DNA from: Pseudomonas sp. RIT-562
GTDB taxonomy: Bacteria; Pseudomonadota; Gammaproteobacteria; Pseudomonadales; Pseudomonadaceae
Length of the DNA stretch: 64,000 bases
Direction of reading: 5' to 3'
Assembly: GCF_026241895.1 (NCBI RefSeq)
Contig: NZ_JAPJIV010000011.1
Location: 1-64,000 of the forward strand
In this document: in pieces, positions 1-9,203 of the stretch
Layout: each line of letters begins with the position of its first letter
Position numbering within the stretch: position 1 is the first letter of the stretch
The notes under the pieces: model-generated
Seen by the model: the letters and a program-made list of their open reading frames with translations, nothing else
Told to the model about the DNA's origin: nothing
Database searches by the model: none
Translations under genes and position numbers: made by a program

Positions 1-42
1 CACTGATTCCGCTTTCCCATCAAATACTTACGCAAAGCCTCG

Positions 43-72
43 AAAAGCGCCTTTTAGCTCTATAAAAGGCGC
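43..72 (-). terminator. Intrinsic terminator after gcdG
   Basis: A stem of about ten base pairs (arms 47-56 and 63-72, loop of six) lies just past the gcdG stop codon. On the minus strand the second arm is followed by a short run of four T. The position and shape fit a Rho-independent terminator of the gcdHG operon. Confidence 0.6.
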
Positions 73-92
73 CTCTATATAGAAGCAATGGC

Positions 93-1313
93 TCAAAGCA
101 CCTCTGCCTCCTTAAAAGCAGCCACCGCATCGGCGTCTAGACCCAGCACCCGCTGCAACACCTCCAACGTGTGCTCACCCAACAAAGGCGGGGCACTACG
201 GTATTCCACCGGGGTCTCGGACAGACGAATAGGACTCGCGACCTGCGGCACCATGCCAGCGAGCACATGAGGCATCTCGATTGCCAGCCCGCGAGCCTTT
301 ACCTGGGGATCGGCAAACATCTGCGCCAAGTCATTGATCGGCCCGCACGGCACGCCGGCCTGCTCCAGCTGCAGCACCCACTCGGAGGTGGTCTTGAATA
401 CCGTCGCCTGGCGGATCAGAGGGATCAGGACCGCACGGTTCGCCACACGTAACTTGTTGGTAGCGAAGCGCGGATCGTCTGCCCACTGCGGCTGTCCAGC
501 CACCTCGGCAAACTTGCGGAACTGCCCGTCGTTCCCCACGGTAAGGATGAAATCACCATCCGCCGTAGGAAAGTCCTGGTAAGGCACGATGTTCGGATGG
601 GCATTGCCCAAACGCTTGGGTGCGTTCCCGGTAGTCAGGTAGTTCATCGCCTGGTTAGCCAGGCAAGCGACCTGGACGTCCAGCAACGCCATATCAATGT
701 GTTGACCACCACCACTGTGATCGCGATGGGCCAGCGCGGCCAGAATCGCTACAGTCGAGTAGAGCCCGGTCAATATGTCGGTCAGCGCGACGCCCACCTT
801 CACCGGCCCCGCACCCTCATCGCCCTCGGGCCGCCCGGTCAGGCTCATCAAGCCGCCAAGCCCCTGGATCATAAAATCATAACCAGCGCGCTTGGCGTAT
901 GGACCGGTTTGACCAAACCCGGTGATCGAGCAATAGATCAGGTCGGGATTGATTGCCTTGAGCGATTCATAGTCCAGGCCATAAGCCGCGAGACCGCCGA
1001 CCTTGAAATTCTCGATCAGGATGTCCGACTTCGCCGCCAGGTCGCGCACCAGCTTCTGCCCTTCAGGACGGGTGAAGTCGATAGTCACTGATTGCTTGTT
1101 GCGATTGGCAGACAGGTAATAGGCCGCCTCGCTGGTGTTCTCGCCATAGGCGTCTTTAAGAAACGGAGGCCCCCAGGCGCGCGTATCATCACCATTGCCC
1201 GGACGCTCGACCTTGATCACTTCAGCGCCAAGGTCGGCCAGGATCTGCCCGGACCAGGGCCCGGCCAGCACTCGTGATAAATCCAATACCCGCAAATGCG
1301 AAAGCGCGCCCAT
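93..1313 (-). CDS. gcdG: Succinyl-CoA:glutarate CoA-transferase (CaiB/BaiF family)
   Basis: A 406-residue class III CoA-transferase. It probably activates glutarate to glutaryl-CoA, using succinyl-CoA, in the lysine/5-aminovalerate breakdown route. The N-terminus carries the family RVLAGPW segment (residues 14-20), and Asp179 in the GVALTD segment fits the catalytic aspartate that forms the acyl-enzyme intermediate. Full family length, cytoplasmic, ATG start at 1313. It lies 13 bases behind gcdH on the same strand, so the two are probably co-transcribed. The family alone does not prove the substrate. The glutarate assignment rests on the gcdH and gcdR neighbours, an arrangement known from other Pseudomonas. 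Confidence 0.85.
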   Translation of the reverse strand: MGALSHLRVLDLSRVLAGPWSGQILADLGAEVIKVERPGNGDDTRAWGPPFLKDAYGENTSEAAYYLSANRNKQSVTIDFTRPEGQKLVRDLAAKSDILIENFKVGGLAAYGLDYESLKAINPDLIYCSITGFGQTGPYAKRAGYDFMIQGLGGLMSLTGRPEGDEGAGPVKVGVALTDILTGLYSTVAILAALAHRDHSGGGQHIDMALLDVQVACLANQAMNYLTTGNAPKRLGNAHPNIVPYQDFPTADGDFILTVGNDGQFRKFAEVAGQPQWADDPRFATNKLRVANRAVLIPLIRQATVFKTTSEWVLQLEQAGVPCGPINDLAQMFADPQVKARGLAIEMPHVLAGMVPQVASPIRLSETPVEYRSAPPLLGEHTLEVLQRVLGLDADAVAAFKEAEVL

Positions 1314-1326
1314 GGCCGTTCTCCTA

Positions 1327-2508
1327 TTAATAGAACGCCTGGATGCCGGTCTGCGCGCGACCGAGGATCAGCGCGTGGACGTCATGCGTACCCTCATAGG
1401 TATTCACCACTTCCAGGTTCACCAGGTGCCGGGCAACGCCGAACTCGTCGGATATGCCGTTGCCGCCCAGCATGTCGCGGGCCATGCGCGCGATATCCAG
1501 GGACTTGCCGCAGGAGTTACGCTTCATCATCGAGGTGATCTCGACCGCTGCAGTGCCTTCATCCTTCATGCGACCCAGACGCAGGCAGCCTTGCAATGCC
1601 AGGGTGATCTCGGTCTGCATGTCGGCCAGTTTTTTCTGGATCAACTGGGTGGCCGCCAATGGACGCCCGAACTGCTGACGGTCCAGGGTGTATTGACGAG
1701 CGGTGTGCCAGCAGAACTCGGCTGCACCCAGCGCCCCCCAGGAAATGCCATAACGGGCGGAGTTAAGGCAGGTGAACGGGCCTTTCAAGCCGCGTACGTC
1801 GGGGAAGATGTTCTCTTCAGGAACGAATACGTTGTCCATGACAATTTCGCCAGTGATCGATGCCCGCAGGCCGACCTTGCCGTGGATCGCTGGAGCGCTC
1901 AGGCCTTTCCAGCCCTTCTCCAGCACGAAACCGCGGATGTCGCCGGCATCATCCTTGCCCCAGACCACGAACACGTCAGCGATCGGGCTGTTAGTGATCC
2001 ACATCTTGCTGCCGGTCAGGCTGTAGCCACCCTCGACCTTGCGGGCACGAGTAATCATCGCTCCCGGGTCAGAGCCGTGGTTAGGCTCGGTCAGGCCAAA
2101 GCAACCGATCCACTCACCCGACGCCAGTTTCGGCAGGTACTTCTGCTTCTGCGCTTCGGTTCCGAATTCGTTGATCGGCACCATGACCAGCGAAGACTGC
2201 ACGCTCATCATCGAACGGTAACCGGAGTCGACGCGCTCCACTTCACGAGCGATCAAGCCGTAGCTGACGTAGTTCAGGCCACTGCCGCCGTATTGTTCAG
2301 GGATTGTTGCACCCAACAGGCCGACTTCGCCCATTTCGCGGAAGATTGCCGGGTCGGTTTTTTCATGGCGGAAAGCTTCCAGAACACGCGGCGCAAGCTT
2401 CTGCTGAGCAAATTGCTCGGCGGTGTCGCGAATCATGCGTTCTTCTTCAGTGAGCTGTTGATCCAGCAGCAGCGGATCGATCCAGTTGAAGCTAGCTTTA
2501 CCGGCCAT
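1327..2508 (-). CDS. gcdH: Glutaryl-CoA dehydrogenase
   Basis: A 393-residue acyl-CoA dehydrogenase-family flavoenzyme. It oxidises and decarboxylates glutaryl-CoA to crotonyl-CoA, passing electrons to ETF. Visible signs are the [12 protein letters not shown] flavin/substrate segment and the C-terminal [15 protein letters not shown] stretch, whose Glu (about residue 372) is the expected catalytic base. The ATG at 2508 is preferred over an in-frame TTG two codons upstream, because an AGAGGA ribosome-binding site sits at the right distance from the ATG. First gene of the gcdHG operon, divergent from gcdR across 157 bases that should hold both promoters. Confidence 0.95.
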   Translation of the reverse strand: MAGKASFNWIDPLLLDQQLTEEERMIRDTAEQFAQQKLAPRVLEAFRHEKTDPAIFREMGEVGLLGATIPEQYGGSGLNYVSYGLIAREVERVDSGYRSMMSVQSSLVMVPINEFGTEAQKQKYLPKLASGEWIGCFGLTEPNHGSDPGAMITRARKVEGGYSLTGSKMWITNSPIADVFVVWGKDDAGDIRGFVLEKGWKGLSAPAIHGKVGLRASITGEIVMDNVFVPEENIFPDVRGLKGPFTCLNSARYGISWGALGAAEFCWHTARQYTLDRQQFGRPLAATQLIQKKLADMQTEITLALQGCLRLGRMKDEGTAAVEITSMMKRNSCGKSLDIARMARDMLGGNGISDEFGVARHLVNLEVVNTYEGTHDVHALILGRAQTGIQAFY

Positions 2509-2665
2509 GAGCAAGTCCTCTCGAAAGGAGTCAAATAACGTGGACTGATCCTAGGCCTGCCAAAGCCTCACGGCAATCGAGGATTTTGCATACTGTTGTG
2601 CTAAATTCTCACTCCGTAACATCGCCGAAGTCGAATCGTGCGATAGATTAGTGAGGTTGAGGTAC

Positions 2666-3565
2666 ATGCGCAGAAAAATCCCCAGCACTACCGCCCTGAT
2701 CAGTTTTGAAGCGGCTGCGCGCCATGAAAGCTTTACCAAGGCTGCCCAGGAGCTTTCGCTGACCCAAGGCGCCATTTGCCGACAGATCGCCAGCCTCGAG
2801 GATTTCCTGAGCGTCGAACTGTTCCGGCGCTCTCGCCGTGGAGTGAAACTCACTGAAGCCGGACTTTCCTACAGCCGGCGAGTGGCCACTCAACTGGACG
2901 CCGTAGAGCGTGACACCCTGTCAGTGATGGGCCAGCAGGGCACAAACGTCATCGAGCTCGCCGTGGTACCGACATTTGGCACGCAGTGGCTGTTGCCGCG
3001 CTTGAAGGACTTCCAGCACAAACACCCGGAGGTGACAGTCAACCTGACTAACCGGACCCGCCCTTTCCTGTTTGCCGATACCGATTTCGATGCGGCCATC
3101 TACTTTGGCGACGCCGATTGGTCGGGTACTGAATCCCACAGGTTGATGGGAGAAAATCCTATGCCCGTGTGCAGCCCAAGCCTACTTGCAGATAACGATT
3201 CGCTGACACCTGCGGAAATCGCCGAGCTACCACTCCTGCAACAGACCACCCGCCCTTATGCCTGGCGCCAGTGGTTCAACTCGCAGCACCTGAATATCCC
3301 GCGGGACATGACAGGCCCGCGTTACGAGCTATTCTCCATGCTCGCCCAGGCGGCGATGCATGAGATGGGGATTGCGCTGATCCCGCCCTTCCTGATTCAG
3401 CGGGAGCTGGCGGAGAAACGCCTGGTGATTGCGAACCCGAATGCACTGTCGAGCATCAAGGCCTATTACCTGATGATTCCGGAGCGAAAGGTCGAATCAG
3501 CCTCTTTAAGGGCTTTTCGTGATTGGCTGGTCAATCAAGCGCAGAGCTATAGCCTAGAGTCCTAG
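2666..3565 (+). CDS. gcdR: LysR-type activator of the glutarate genes
   Basis: A 299-residue LysR regulator. The N-terminal winged helix-turn-helix (about residues 15-60, with SFTKAAQELSLTQGAICRQI) is followed by a substrate-binding domain. Its closest look-alikes are GcvA-type LysR proteins. Divergent orientation next to gcdH-gcdG, as in P. putida where GcdR activates gcdHG in response to glutarate, supports the name. The ATG at 2666 with GAGGT upstream is preferred to the in-frame GTG at 2651. The ligand is inferred from context, not visible in the protein. Confidence 0.85.
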   Translation: MRRKIPSTTALISFEAAARHESFTKAAQELSLTQGAICRQIASLEDFLSVELFRRSRRGVKLTEAGLSYSRRVATQLDAVERDTLSVMGQQGTNVIELAVVPTFGTQWLLPRLKDFQHKHPEVTVNLTNRTRPFLFADTDFDAAIYFGDADWSGTESHRLMGENPMPVCSPSLLADNDSLTPAEIAELPLLQQTTRPYAWRQWFNSQHLNIPRDMTGPRYELFSMLAQAAMHEMGIALIPPFLIQRELAEKRLVIANPNALSSIKAYYLMIPERKVESASLRAFRDWLVNQAQSYSLES

Positions 3566-4001
3566 AGGCTTACAGCGATTAGCTGACCCCGTAGTCAGCA
3601 AAATAAAAGCCCTACAGATATAAGTAATTGTCGCATTTATGCAGACTGTACTGAAAGGGTGCACAATCGTCCCACAAGCTCCTGAAGTCGTGGCTTTGCG
3701 CCGGTATTCCCAGGCAATAACTGCCCATTCACCTGACTCATGCGCAAATTTCTTATTTTCCAAAAAATTCTCTGCAGGCCACGGTTCGTAAGGGTTTATC
3801 TCGAATGCTTGCGACATTCGGTCACGGGGTGACTTGTAGTTAATTTTCCGTCACGCATCATATTCCCTTGAAGGGTGCAAAGTTCGCCTGCAAAATGCCG
3901 CGCCCCGCCCTGATTTAGCGGGATCGTGCTGATCGGCCGCCCCAGCTCGCACCATCCGCAGTGCCTGGGTTTACTCAATAAGATCACGCAGGAGATTTGA
4001 C
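3566..4001 (+). other. 436-base gap between gcdR and pntAA
   Basis: No convincing gene. It holds a small hairpin just after gcdR (GCTGAC/GTCAGC, 3581-3598) and a GTCAC-GGGG-TGAC dyad around 3823-3835 that could be an operator. The AT-richer stretch 3836-3870 is a likely place for the pnt promoter, but I cannot assign -35/-10 boxes firmly. The GGAGA ribosome-binding site of pntAA lies at 3991-3995. Confidence 0.4.
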
Positions 4002-5123
4002 GTGCACATTGGTGTTCCTCTCGAAACCCAGACGGGTGAAACACGGGTTGCTGCAACCCCGGAAACCATCAAGAAGCTGATCGGCCAGGGTCATAAGGTC
4101 ACTGTGCAAAGCGGCGCCGGCATCAATGCCAGTGTTGTCGACAGTGCCTATGAAGCGGCAGGCGCGATTATTGGCAGTGCCAACGATGCGTTTGGTGCCG
4201 AGCTGATTCTCAAGGTGGTCGCTCCCAGCGACAGCGAACTCGCTTTGATCAAGAGCGGAACCGTTGTGGTGGGCATGCTCAACCCGTTCAGCAATGAAAC
4301 CATCGCCAAGCTGGCCGAGTGCGGCATTACCGCGTTTGCGCTGGAAGCGGCCCCGCGTACCTCTCGGGCCCAGAGCCTGGACGTGTTGTCCTCCCAGGCA
4401 AACATTGCCGGCTATAAAGCCGTGCTGCTGGCCGCTCACCACTATCCGCGCTTCATGCCAATGCTGATGACAGCAGCGGGCACCGTGAAAGCGGCCCGGG
4501 TGCTGATTCTCGGAGCCGGCGTCGCGGGCTTGCAGGCCATTGCCACAGCGAAACGCCTGGGTGCAGTGATCGAAGCGTCTGATGTACGTCCTGCCGTTAA
4601 AGAGCAGATCGAATCCCTCGGCGCCAAGTTCGTCGACGTTCCCTACGAAACCGATGAAGAGCGCGAATGCGCTGTCGGCGTCGGCGGCTACGCGCGGCCA
4701 ATGCCTGCCAGCTGGATGCAGCGTCAGGCCCTGGCCGTTCACGAACGCGCCAAGCAAGCTGACATCGTCATCACCACCGCCCTGATCCCGGGGCGCAAAG
4801 CGCCGACGCTGTTGAGCGCGGAAACCGTGGCACAGATGAAACCAGGCTCGGTGGTCATTGACCTTGCTGCTGCCCAGGGCGGCAACTGCCCGCTGACCGT
4901 GGCGGACCAGGTGGTTGTCGAGAATGGCGTGACCATTTGCGGCCCGACCAATCTGGCCGGGGCAGTCGCGGCGGATGCTTCGGCACTGTACGCACGCAAC
5001 CTGCTGGACTTCCTGAAGCTGGTCTTCAACAAGGAAGGCCAGTTCGAGATCAACCTCGAAGACGACATTGTCGCTGCGTGCCTGATGTGCCGCGACGGCC
5101 AAGTCATCCGCAAAAACGCCTAA
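4002..5123 (+). CDS. pntAA: NAD(P) transhydrogenase, alpha subunit part 1
   Basis: A 373-residue soluble domain I of the proton-translocating transhydrogenase. It binds NAD(H) and exchanges hydride with NADP(H) on PntB, feeding the NADPH pool from the proton gradient. The Rossmann segment ILGAGVAGLQAIATAKRLGA and the following EASDVRPAVKEQ mark the NAD site. The gene starts with GTG at 4002, with GGAGA about seven bases upstream. In E. coli the alpha subunit is one chain of about 510 residues. Here it is split, with the membrane part encoded separately by pntAB, the usual arrangement in Pseudomonas and alphaproteobacteria. Confidence 0.95.
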   Translation: MHIGVPLETQTGETRVAATPETIKKLIGQGHKVTVQSGAGINASVVDSAYEAAGAIIGSANDAFGAELILKVVAPSDSELALIKSGTVVVGMLNPFSNETIAKLAECGITAFALEAAPRTSRAQSLDVLSSQANIAGYKAVLLAAHHYPRFMPMLMTAAGTVKAARVLILGAGVAGLQAIATAKRLGAVIEASDVRPAVKEQIESLGAKFVDVPYETDEERECAVGVGGYARPMPASWMQRQALAVHERAKQADIVITTALIPGRKAPTLLSAETVAQMKPGSVVIDLAAAQGGNCPLTVADQVVVENGVTICGPTNLAGAVAADASALYARNLLDFLKLVFNKEGQFEINLEDDIVAACLMCRDGQVIRKNA

Positions 5124-5138
5124 GCAGGGATTCAGACG

Positions 5139-5462
5139 ATGGAAGAGCTTATCTCCCCCGGTATCTACAACCTGATCATCTTCGTGCTGGCGATTTATGT
5201 CGGTTACCACGTGGTCTGGAACGTTACTCCCGCACTGCACACCCCACTGATGGCGGTGACTAACGCCATCTCGGCGATCGTGATTGTCGGCGCCATGCTG
5301 GCTGCGGCGCTCACCGTGACCCCACTGGGCAAGACCATGGGCACCCTGGCCGTGGCCCTGGCGGCGGTGAATGTGTTTGGTGGCTTCCTGGTCACCCGCA
5401 GGATGCTTGAGATGTTCAAGAAAAAAGCCCCGAAAGTCGTAAAAGAAGAGGCGCCGAAGTAA
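5139..5462 (+). CDS. pntAB: NAD(P) transhydrogenase, alpha subunit part 2
   Basis: A 107-residue membrane protein corresponding to the C-terminal membrane part of the fused alpha subunit. It shows about three hydrophobic segments (roughly residues 8-28, 40-62 and 68-88) and a lysine-rich tail ([14 protein letters not shown]). It forms part of the proton channel with PntB. It lies 15 bases after pntAA, and its stop codon overlaps the pntB start by one base, so the three are translated from one message. Confidence 0.95.
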   Translation: MEELISPGIYNLIIFVLAIYVGYHVVWNVTPALHTPLMAVTNAISAIVIVGAMLAAALTVTPLGKTMGTLAVALAAVNVFGGFLVTRRMLEMFKKKAPKVVKEEAPK

Positions 5463-6895
5463 TGAGCATGAACCTTGTAACGACGCTCTACCTGATCGCG
5501 TCGATCTGCTTCATCCAGGCCCTCAAAGGCTTGTCGCACCCGACCACGTCCCGTCGCGGCAACCTGTTCGGCATGCTCGGCATGGGCCTGGCAATCCTCA
5601 CCACGGTCGGCTTGATTTATAAGCTGGGCGCTGAACTTGCCACCGCCGGCATCGGCTACGTCATCGTCGGTCTGTTGGTCGGCGGCACTGCCGGTTCGAT
5701 CATGGCCAAGCGCGTTGAAATGACCAAGATGCCGGAACTGGTCGCCTTCATGCACAGCATGATCGGCCTGGCAGCGGTGTTCATCGCCATCGCAGCAGTG
5801 GTCGAGCCGCAGTCTTTGGGCATCGTCAAGCAGCTGGGTGATTCGATTCCTGCAGGCAACCGTCTTGAACTGTTCCTTGGCGCTGCTATTGGTGCAATCA
5901 CCTTCTCCGGTTCGGTAATCGCCTTCGGCAAACTTTCCGGCAAGTACAAGTTCCGCCTGTTTCAGGGTGCACCTGTACAGTTCGGTGGTCAGCACAAGCT
6001 GAACCTGCTGCTGGGCCTGGCCACGCTGGCCTTGGGCATCACCTTCATGCTTACCGGCAACCTTGGCGCCTTCGCGCTGATGCTGGTACTGGCCTTCGTC
6101 CTGGGCGTGTTGATCATCATCCCGATCGGCGGCGCGGACATGCCTGTGGTGGTGTCGATGCTCAACAGTTACTCGGGCTGGGCTGCTGCAGGTATCGGGT
6201 TCTCGCTGAACAACTCGATGCTGATCATCGCCGGTTCGCTGGTGGGCTCTTCCGGTGCAATTCTCTCGTACATCATGTGCAAGGCGATGAACCGTTCGTT
6301 CTTCAACGTATTGCTCGGTGGTTTTGGCAACACGGCAGATGCAGGCCCTGCAGGCGCCAAGGAAGCCCGTCCGGTGAAATCCGGCTCGGCTGACGACGCG
6401 ACCTTCCTGCTGACCAACGCCGACACCGTGATCATCGTGCCTGGCTACGGCCTGGCGGTGGCTCGCGCGCAGCATGCGCTGAAAGAGCTGACCGAGAAGC
6501 TCACCCATCGTGGCGTGACCGTGAAGTATGCGATCCACCCGGTGGCCGGTCGGATGCCCGGACACATGAACGTATTGCTGGCTGAGGCCGAAGTGCCATA
6601 CGACCAGGTGTTCGAGATGGAAGACATCAACTCCGAGTTCGGCCAGGCCGACGTGGTGCTGGTGCTTGGGGCGAACGACGTGGTCAACCCGGCAGCCAAG
6701 AACGATCCGAAGTCGCCAATCGCCGGCATGCCGATCCTCGAAGCGTTCAAGGCCAAGACCATCATCGTTAACAAACGCTCGATGGCCAGCGGTTATGCCG
6801 GCTTGGACAACGAACTGTTCTACCTCGACAAAACCATGATGGTGTTCGGCGACGCCAAGAAAGTCATTGAAGACATGGTCAAAGCAGTCGAGTAA
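5462..6895 (+). CDS. pntB: NAD(P) transhydrogenase, beta subunit
   Basis: A 477-residue inner-membrane subunit. The first about 280 residues form roughly nine membrane helices of the proton channel. The C-terminal domain binds NADP(H), shown by the PGYGLAVARAQHALKEL Rossmann loop, the HPVAGRMPGHMNVLLAEA stretch and the VLGANDVVNPAA segment. The ATG at 5462 overlaps the pntAB stop codon (TAATG). Last gene of the operon, followed directly by a terminator. Normal family length and no odd features. Confidence 0.96.
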   Translation: MSMNLVTTLYLIASICFIQALKGLSHPTTSRRGNLFGMLGMGLAILTTVGLIYKLGAELATAGIGYVIVGLLVGGTAGSIMAKRVEMTKMPELVAFMHSMIGLAAVFIAIAAVVEPQSLGIVKQLGDSIPAGNRLELFLGAAIGAITFSGSVIAFGKLSGKYKFRLFQGAPVQFGGQHKLNLLLGLATLALGITFMLTGNLGAFALMLVLAFVLGVLIIIPIGGADMPVVVSMLNSYSGWAAAGIGFSLNNSMLIIAGSLVGSSGAILSYIMCKAMNRSFFNVLLGGFGNTADAGPAGAKEARPVKSGSADDATFLLTNADTVIIVPGYGLAVARAQHALKELTEKLTHRGVTVKYAIHPVAGRMPGHMNVLLAEAEVPYDQVFEMEDINSEFGQADVVLVLGANDVVNPAAKNDPKSPIAGMPILEAFKAKTIIVNKRSMASGYAGLDNELFYLDKTMMVFGDAKKVIEDMVKAVE

Positions 6896-6921
6896 AACCT
6901 GCTCCAGCGCAATACCCCAAA

Positions 6922-6950
6922 CCTCAGCCTTTAGTAGGCTGGGGTTTTTT
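6922..6950 (+). terminator. Terminator of the pnt operon
   Basis: An eight-base-pair stem (6922-6929 with 6937-6944, one G-T pair), a loop of seven and then six T. A clear Rho-independent terminator 27 bases past pntB. Confidence 0.9.
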
Positions 6951-7085
6951 ATTGCCGGTGAAAACCCCTGCCAACCCGACCAAAGGCTCTAAATCAGCGG
7001 TCTGCATTCGACCATGGTAGCGGGAGGATTTTTTTCGAAATCACTAAACTGCACACCTTGCTTCCGTTGCCCGAGATAACAATCC

Positions 7086-8579
7086 ATGTACCGTGATCGT
7101 ATTCGCTTGCCTTCGTTGTTGGATAAGGTGATGAGCGCCGCTGACGCTGCCGCTTTGATTGAGGACGGCATGACCGTCGGCATGAGCGGCTTCACCCGCG
7201 CCGGCGAAGCCAAGGCCGTGCCCCACGCACTCGCCGAGCGCGCCAAAATCACTCCGTTGAAAATCACCTTGATGACCGGCGCCAGCCTGGGCAACGACCT
7301 CGATAAGCAGCTTACCGAAGCCGGCGTACTGTCGCGGCGCATGCCATTCCAGGTCGACAGCACACTGCGCAAGGCGATCAACGCTGGCGAGGTGATGTTC
7401 ATCGACCAGCATCTTTCGGAAACCGTCGAGCAACTGCGTAATCAACAGCTCAAGCTGCCGGATATCGCCGTCATCGAAGCTGTGGCGATAACCGAACAAG
7501 GTCATATCGTTCCCACCACTTCGGTAGGCAACTCGGCCAGCTTCGCGATTTTTGCCAAACAGGTGATCGTCGAGATCAACCTGGCACACAATCCAAACCT
7601 GGAAGGTTTGCACGACATCTATATCCCGACCTACCGGCCGACCCGCACGCCCATTCCGCTGGTCAAGGTCGACGACCGCATCGGCAGCACTGCCATCCCG
7701 ATCCCGCCGGAAAAGATCGTGGCGATCGTCATCACCAATCAGTCCGACTCACCCTCCACCGTCTTGCCACCCGACGTGGACACCCAGGCCATTGCTGATC
7801 ACCTGATCGACTTCTTCAAGCAGGAAGTTGCTGCCGGGCGCATGACCAACAAGCTCGGCCCGCTGCAGGCAGGCATCGGCACCATTGCCAACTCGGTGAT
7901 GTGCGGCCTGATCGATTCGCCGTTCGAAGACCTGACGATGTACTCCGAAGTCTTGCAGGATTCGACCTTCGACCTGATCGACGCCGGCAAGCTGAGCTTC
8001 GCATCGGGCAGCTCCATCACCTTGTCGGCCCGGCGCAACAGCGACGTGTTCGGCAATCTGGAGCGTTACAAGGACAAGCTGGTGCTGCGCCCTCAGGAAA
8101 TTTCCAACCATCCGGAAGTGGTGCGTCGGCTGGGCATTATCGGAATCAATACGGCGCTTGAGTTCGATCTGTACGGCAACGTCAACTCCACTCACGTCTG
8201 CGGCACCCGGATGATGAACGGCATCGGCGGTTCCGGTGACTTTGCGCGAAATGCCCACCTGGCCATTTTCGTGACCAAGTCGATTGCCAAGGGCGGCGCG
8301 ATCTCCAGCGTAGTGCCCATGGTCAGCCACGTTGACCATACCGAGCATGATGTCGACATCCTCGTCACCGAAGTTGGCCTCGCGGACCTGCGCGGCCTGG
8401 CGCCGAGAGAACGCGCGCGGGTCATCATCGACAATTGCGTGCACCCGGACTATCGCCAGGCGCTGGATGACTATTTCACAGCCGCCTGCGCCATCGGCGG
8501 CCACACGCCGCACATCCTCCGAGAGGCACTGAGCTGGCACATGAACCTGGAAGAAACCGGGCGCATGCTTGCCGTGTAA
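7086..8579 (+). CDS. Acetyl-CoA hydrolase / succinyl-CoA:acetate CoA-transferase family
   Basis: A 497-residue class I CoA-transferase of the Ach1/Cat1/AarC type. Such enzymes move CoA between succinyl-CoA and acetate (or propionate), or hydrolyse acetyl-CoA, keeping acetate and CoA pools in balance. The C-terminal half shows the family NGIGGSGDFARNA segment and DVDILVTEVGLADLRGLAP. The Glu in the MYSEV stretch (about residue 284) is a good candidate for the catalytic residue. ATG at 7086. It stands alone, with a terminator before it and a long regulatory-looking gap after it. Whether it is mainly a transferase or a hydrolase cannot be told from sequence. Confidence 0.88.
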   Translation: MYRDRIRLPSLLDKVMSAADAAALIEDGMTVGMSGFTRAGEAKAVPHALAERAKITPLKITLMTGASLGNDLDKQLTEAGVLSRRMPFQVDSTLRKAINAGEVMFIDQHLSETVEQLRNQQLKLPDIAVIEAVAITEQGHIVPTTSVGNSASFAIFAKQVIVEINLAHNPNLEGLHDIYIPTYRPTRTPIPLVKVDDRIGSTAIPIPPEKIVAIVITNQSDSPSTVLPPDVDTQAIADHLIDFFKQEVAAGRMTNKLGPLQAGIGTIANSVMCGLIDSPFEDLTMYSEVLQDSTFDLIDAGKLSFASGSSITLSARRNSDVFGNLERYKDKLVLRPQEISNHPEVVRRLGIIGINTALEFDLYGNVNSTHVCGTRMMNGIGGSGDFARNAHLAIFVTKSIAKGGAISSVVPMVSHVDHTEHDVDILVTEVGLADLRGLAPRERARVIIDNCVHPDYRQALDDYFTAACAIGGHTPHILREALSWHMNLEETGRMLAV

Positions 8580-8898
8580 ATAGTACAGATGGCCGCTGGC
8601 GCAAACACAGTTTCGCCAGCGAGCTATTGCGCAGATCCCATCTGCATAAAACTGTACTACTGTACCGGTGTTTTCCTACAGAAAAGTCCTACCCTTACCG
8701 GCGAATCCTATATAAGTGCACCAATTCAGTGCCGATAGGTACAGTTGCCTCAATTTAGACCAGTACACCCCCCATTAACAGTTAACTGGTACCTCACAAT
8801 ACAGGTGAACTGTATCTACAGGGACTAGCCAAACAAGAGGATCATTGGCATCAGTTAAACCACTACCTAATCCCGCCACAAGCGGAAGGATGTCAACC
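8580..8898 (+). promoter_or_regulatory. GTAC-box-rich upstream region of the DUF1127 gene
   Basis: This 319-base gap has five cores of the type (A/C)TGTAC or its complement GTACAG, plus one GTACA. The GTAC positions are 8583, 8654, 8662, 8739, 8763 and 8789. At 8652-8665 two CTGTAC copies lie eight bases apart as direct repeats. A hairpin (8594-8601 with 8614-8621) follows the upstream gene but lacks a T run. Boxes of this shape repeated upstream of a DUF1127 gene suggest a dedicated regulator, possibly a MocR/GntR-type protein. No such regulator gene lies in this window. Confidence 0.5.
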
Positions 8899-9114
8899 AT
8901 GGAACGTACACTCAGTTCCGAACTGTTCTTCGAAGATACCGCTGCAAAAACCCAGGCTTCGATGCCTCTTCGCGTTATCGCCAACCTGATGTTGTGGCAG
9001 CGCCGCATCTCCAGCCGCCACCAATTGGCTCGCCTGGATTCACGTCTGCTGGCTGACGCCGGGATTAGCGAAGCACAACGCTACGAAGAGCTCAGCAAGC
9101 CGTTCTGGCGCTAA
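8899..9114 (+). CDS. DUF1127 small protein
   Basis: A 71-residue basic protein whose last about 45 residues fit DUF1127 (YjiS-like): W-Q-R-R-I-S-S-R-H-Q-L-A-R-L-D-S-R-L-L-A, then DAGISEAQRYEE. Short DUF1127 proteins in other bacteria have been linked to RNA turnover and to phosphate or carbon metabolism, but this longer Pseudomonas type has no settled role. The ATG at 8899 is preferred over the in-frame ATG at 8890, because GAAGGA (8885-8890) is spaced correctly only for the later one. Single-gene unit: a strong terminator follows at 9174. Confidence 0.8.
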   Translation: MERTLSSELFFEDTAAKTQASMPLRVIANLMLWQRRISSRHQLARLDSRLLADAGISEAQRYEELSKPFWR

Positions 9115-9173
9115 GTAGCGTCGCTGGCTCTGACCTGCAGGTCCACCGCCAGCAACCGAATTGAACAAACAAG

Positions 9174-9203
9174 ACCCGTCGTGGGAAACCGCGACGGGTT
9201 TTG
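9174..9203 (+). terminator. Terminator after the DUF1127 gene
   Basis: A perfect eight-base-pair stem (9174-9181 with 9192-9199), a loop of ten and a T-rich tail. Rho-independent terminator. Confidence 0.88.

Noticed and set aside
1195..2538. Plus-strand open frame over gcdH
   Set aside because: Antisense shadow of gcdH; high-GC codon bias leaves such frames open by chance.
3984..5240. Long open frame antisense to pntAA
   Set aside because: It mirrors the codons of a well-recognised gene, has a composition rich in His/Gln/Arg, no family resemblance and no ribosome-binding site. The same applies to other long antisense frames, for example over coxA (33873-35330), katE (44291-45754) and prlC (23330-24868).
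8594..8621. Hairpin after the acetyl-CoA hydrolase gene as a terminator
   Set aside because: The stem is good, but no T run follows, so it is noted only as a hairpin.
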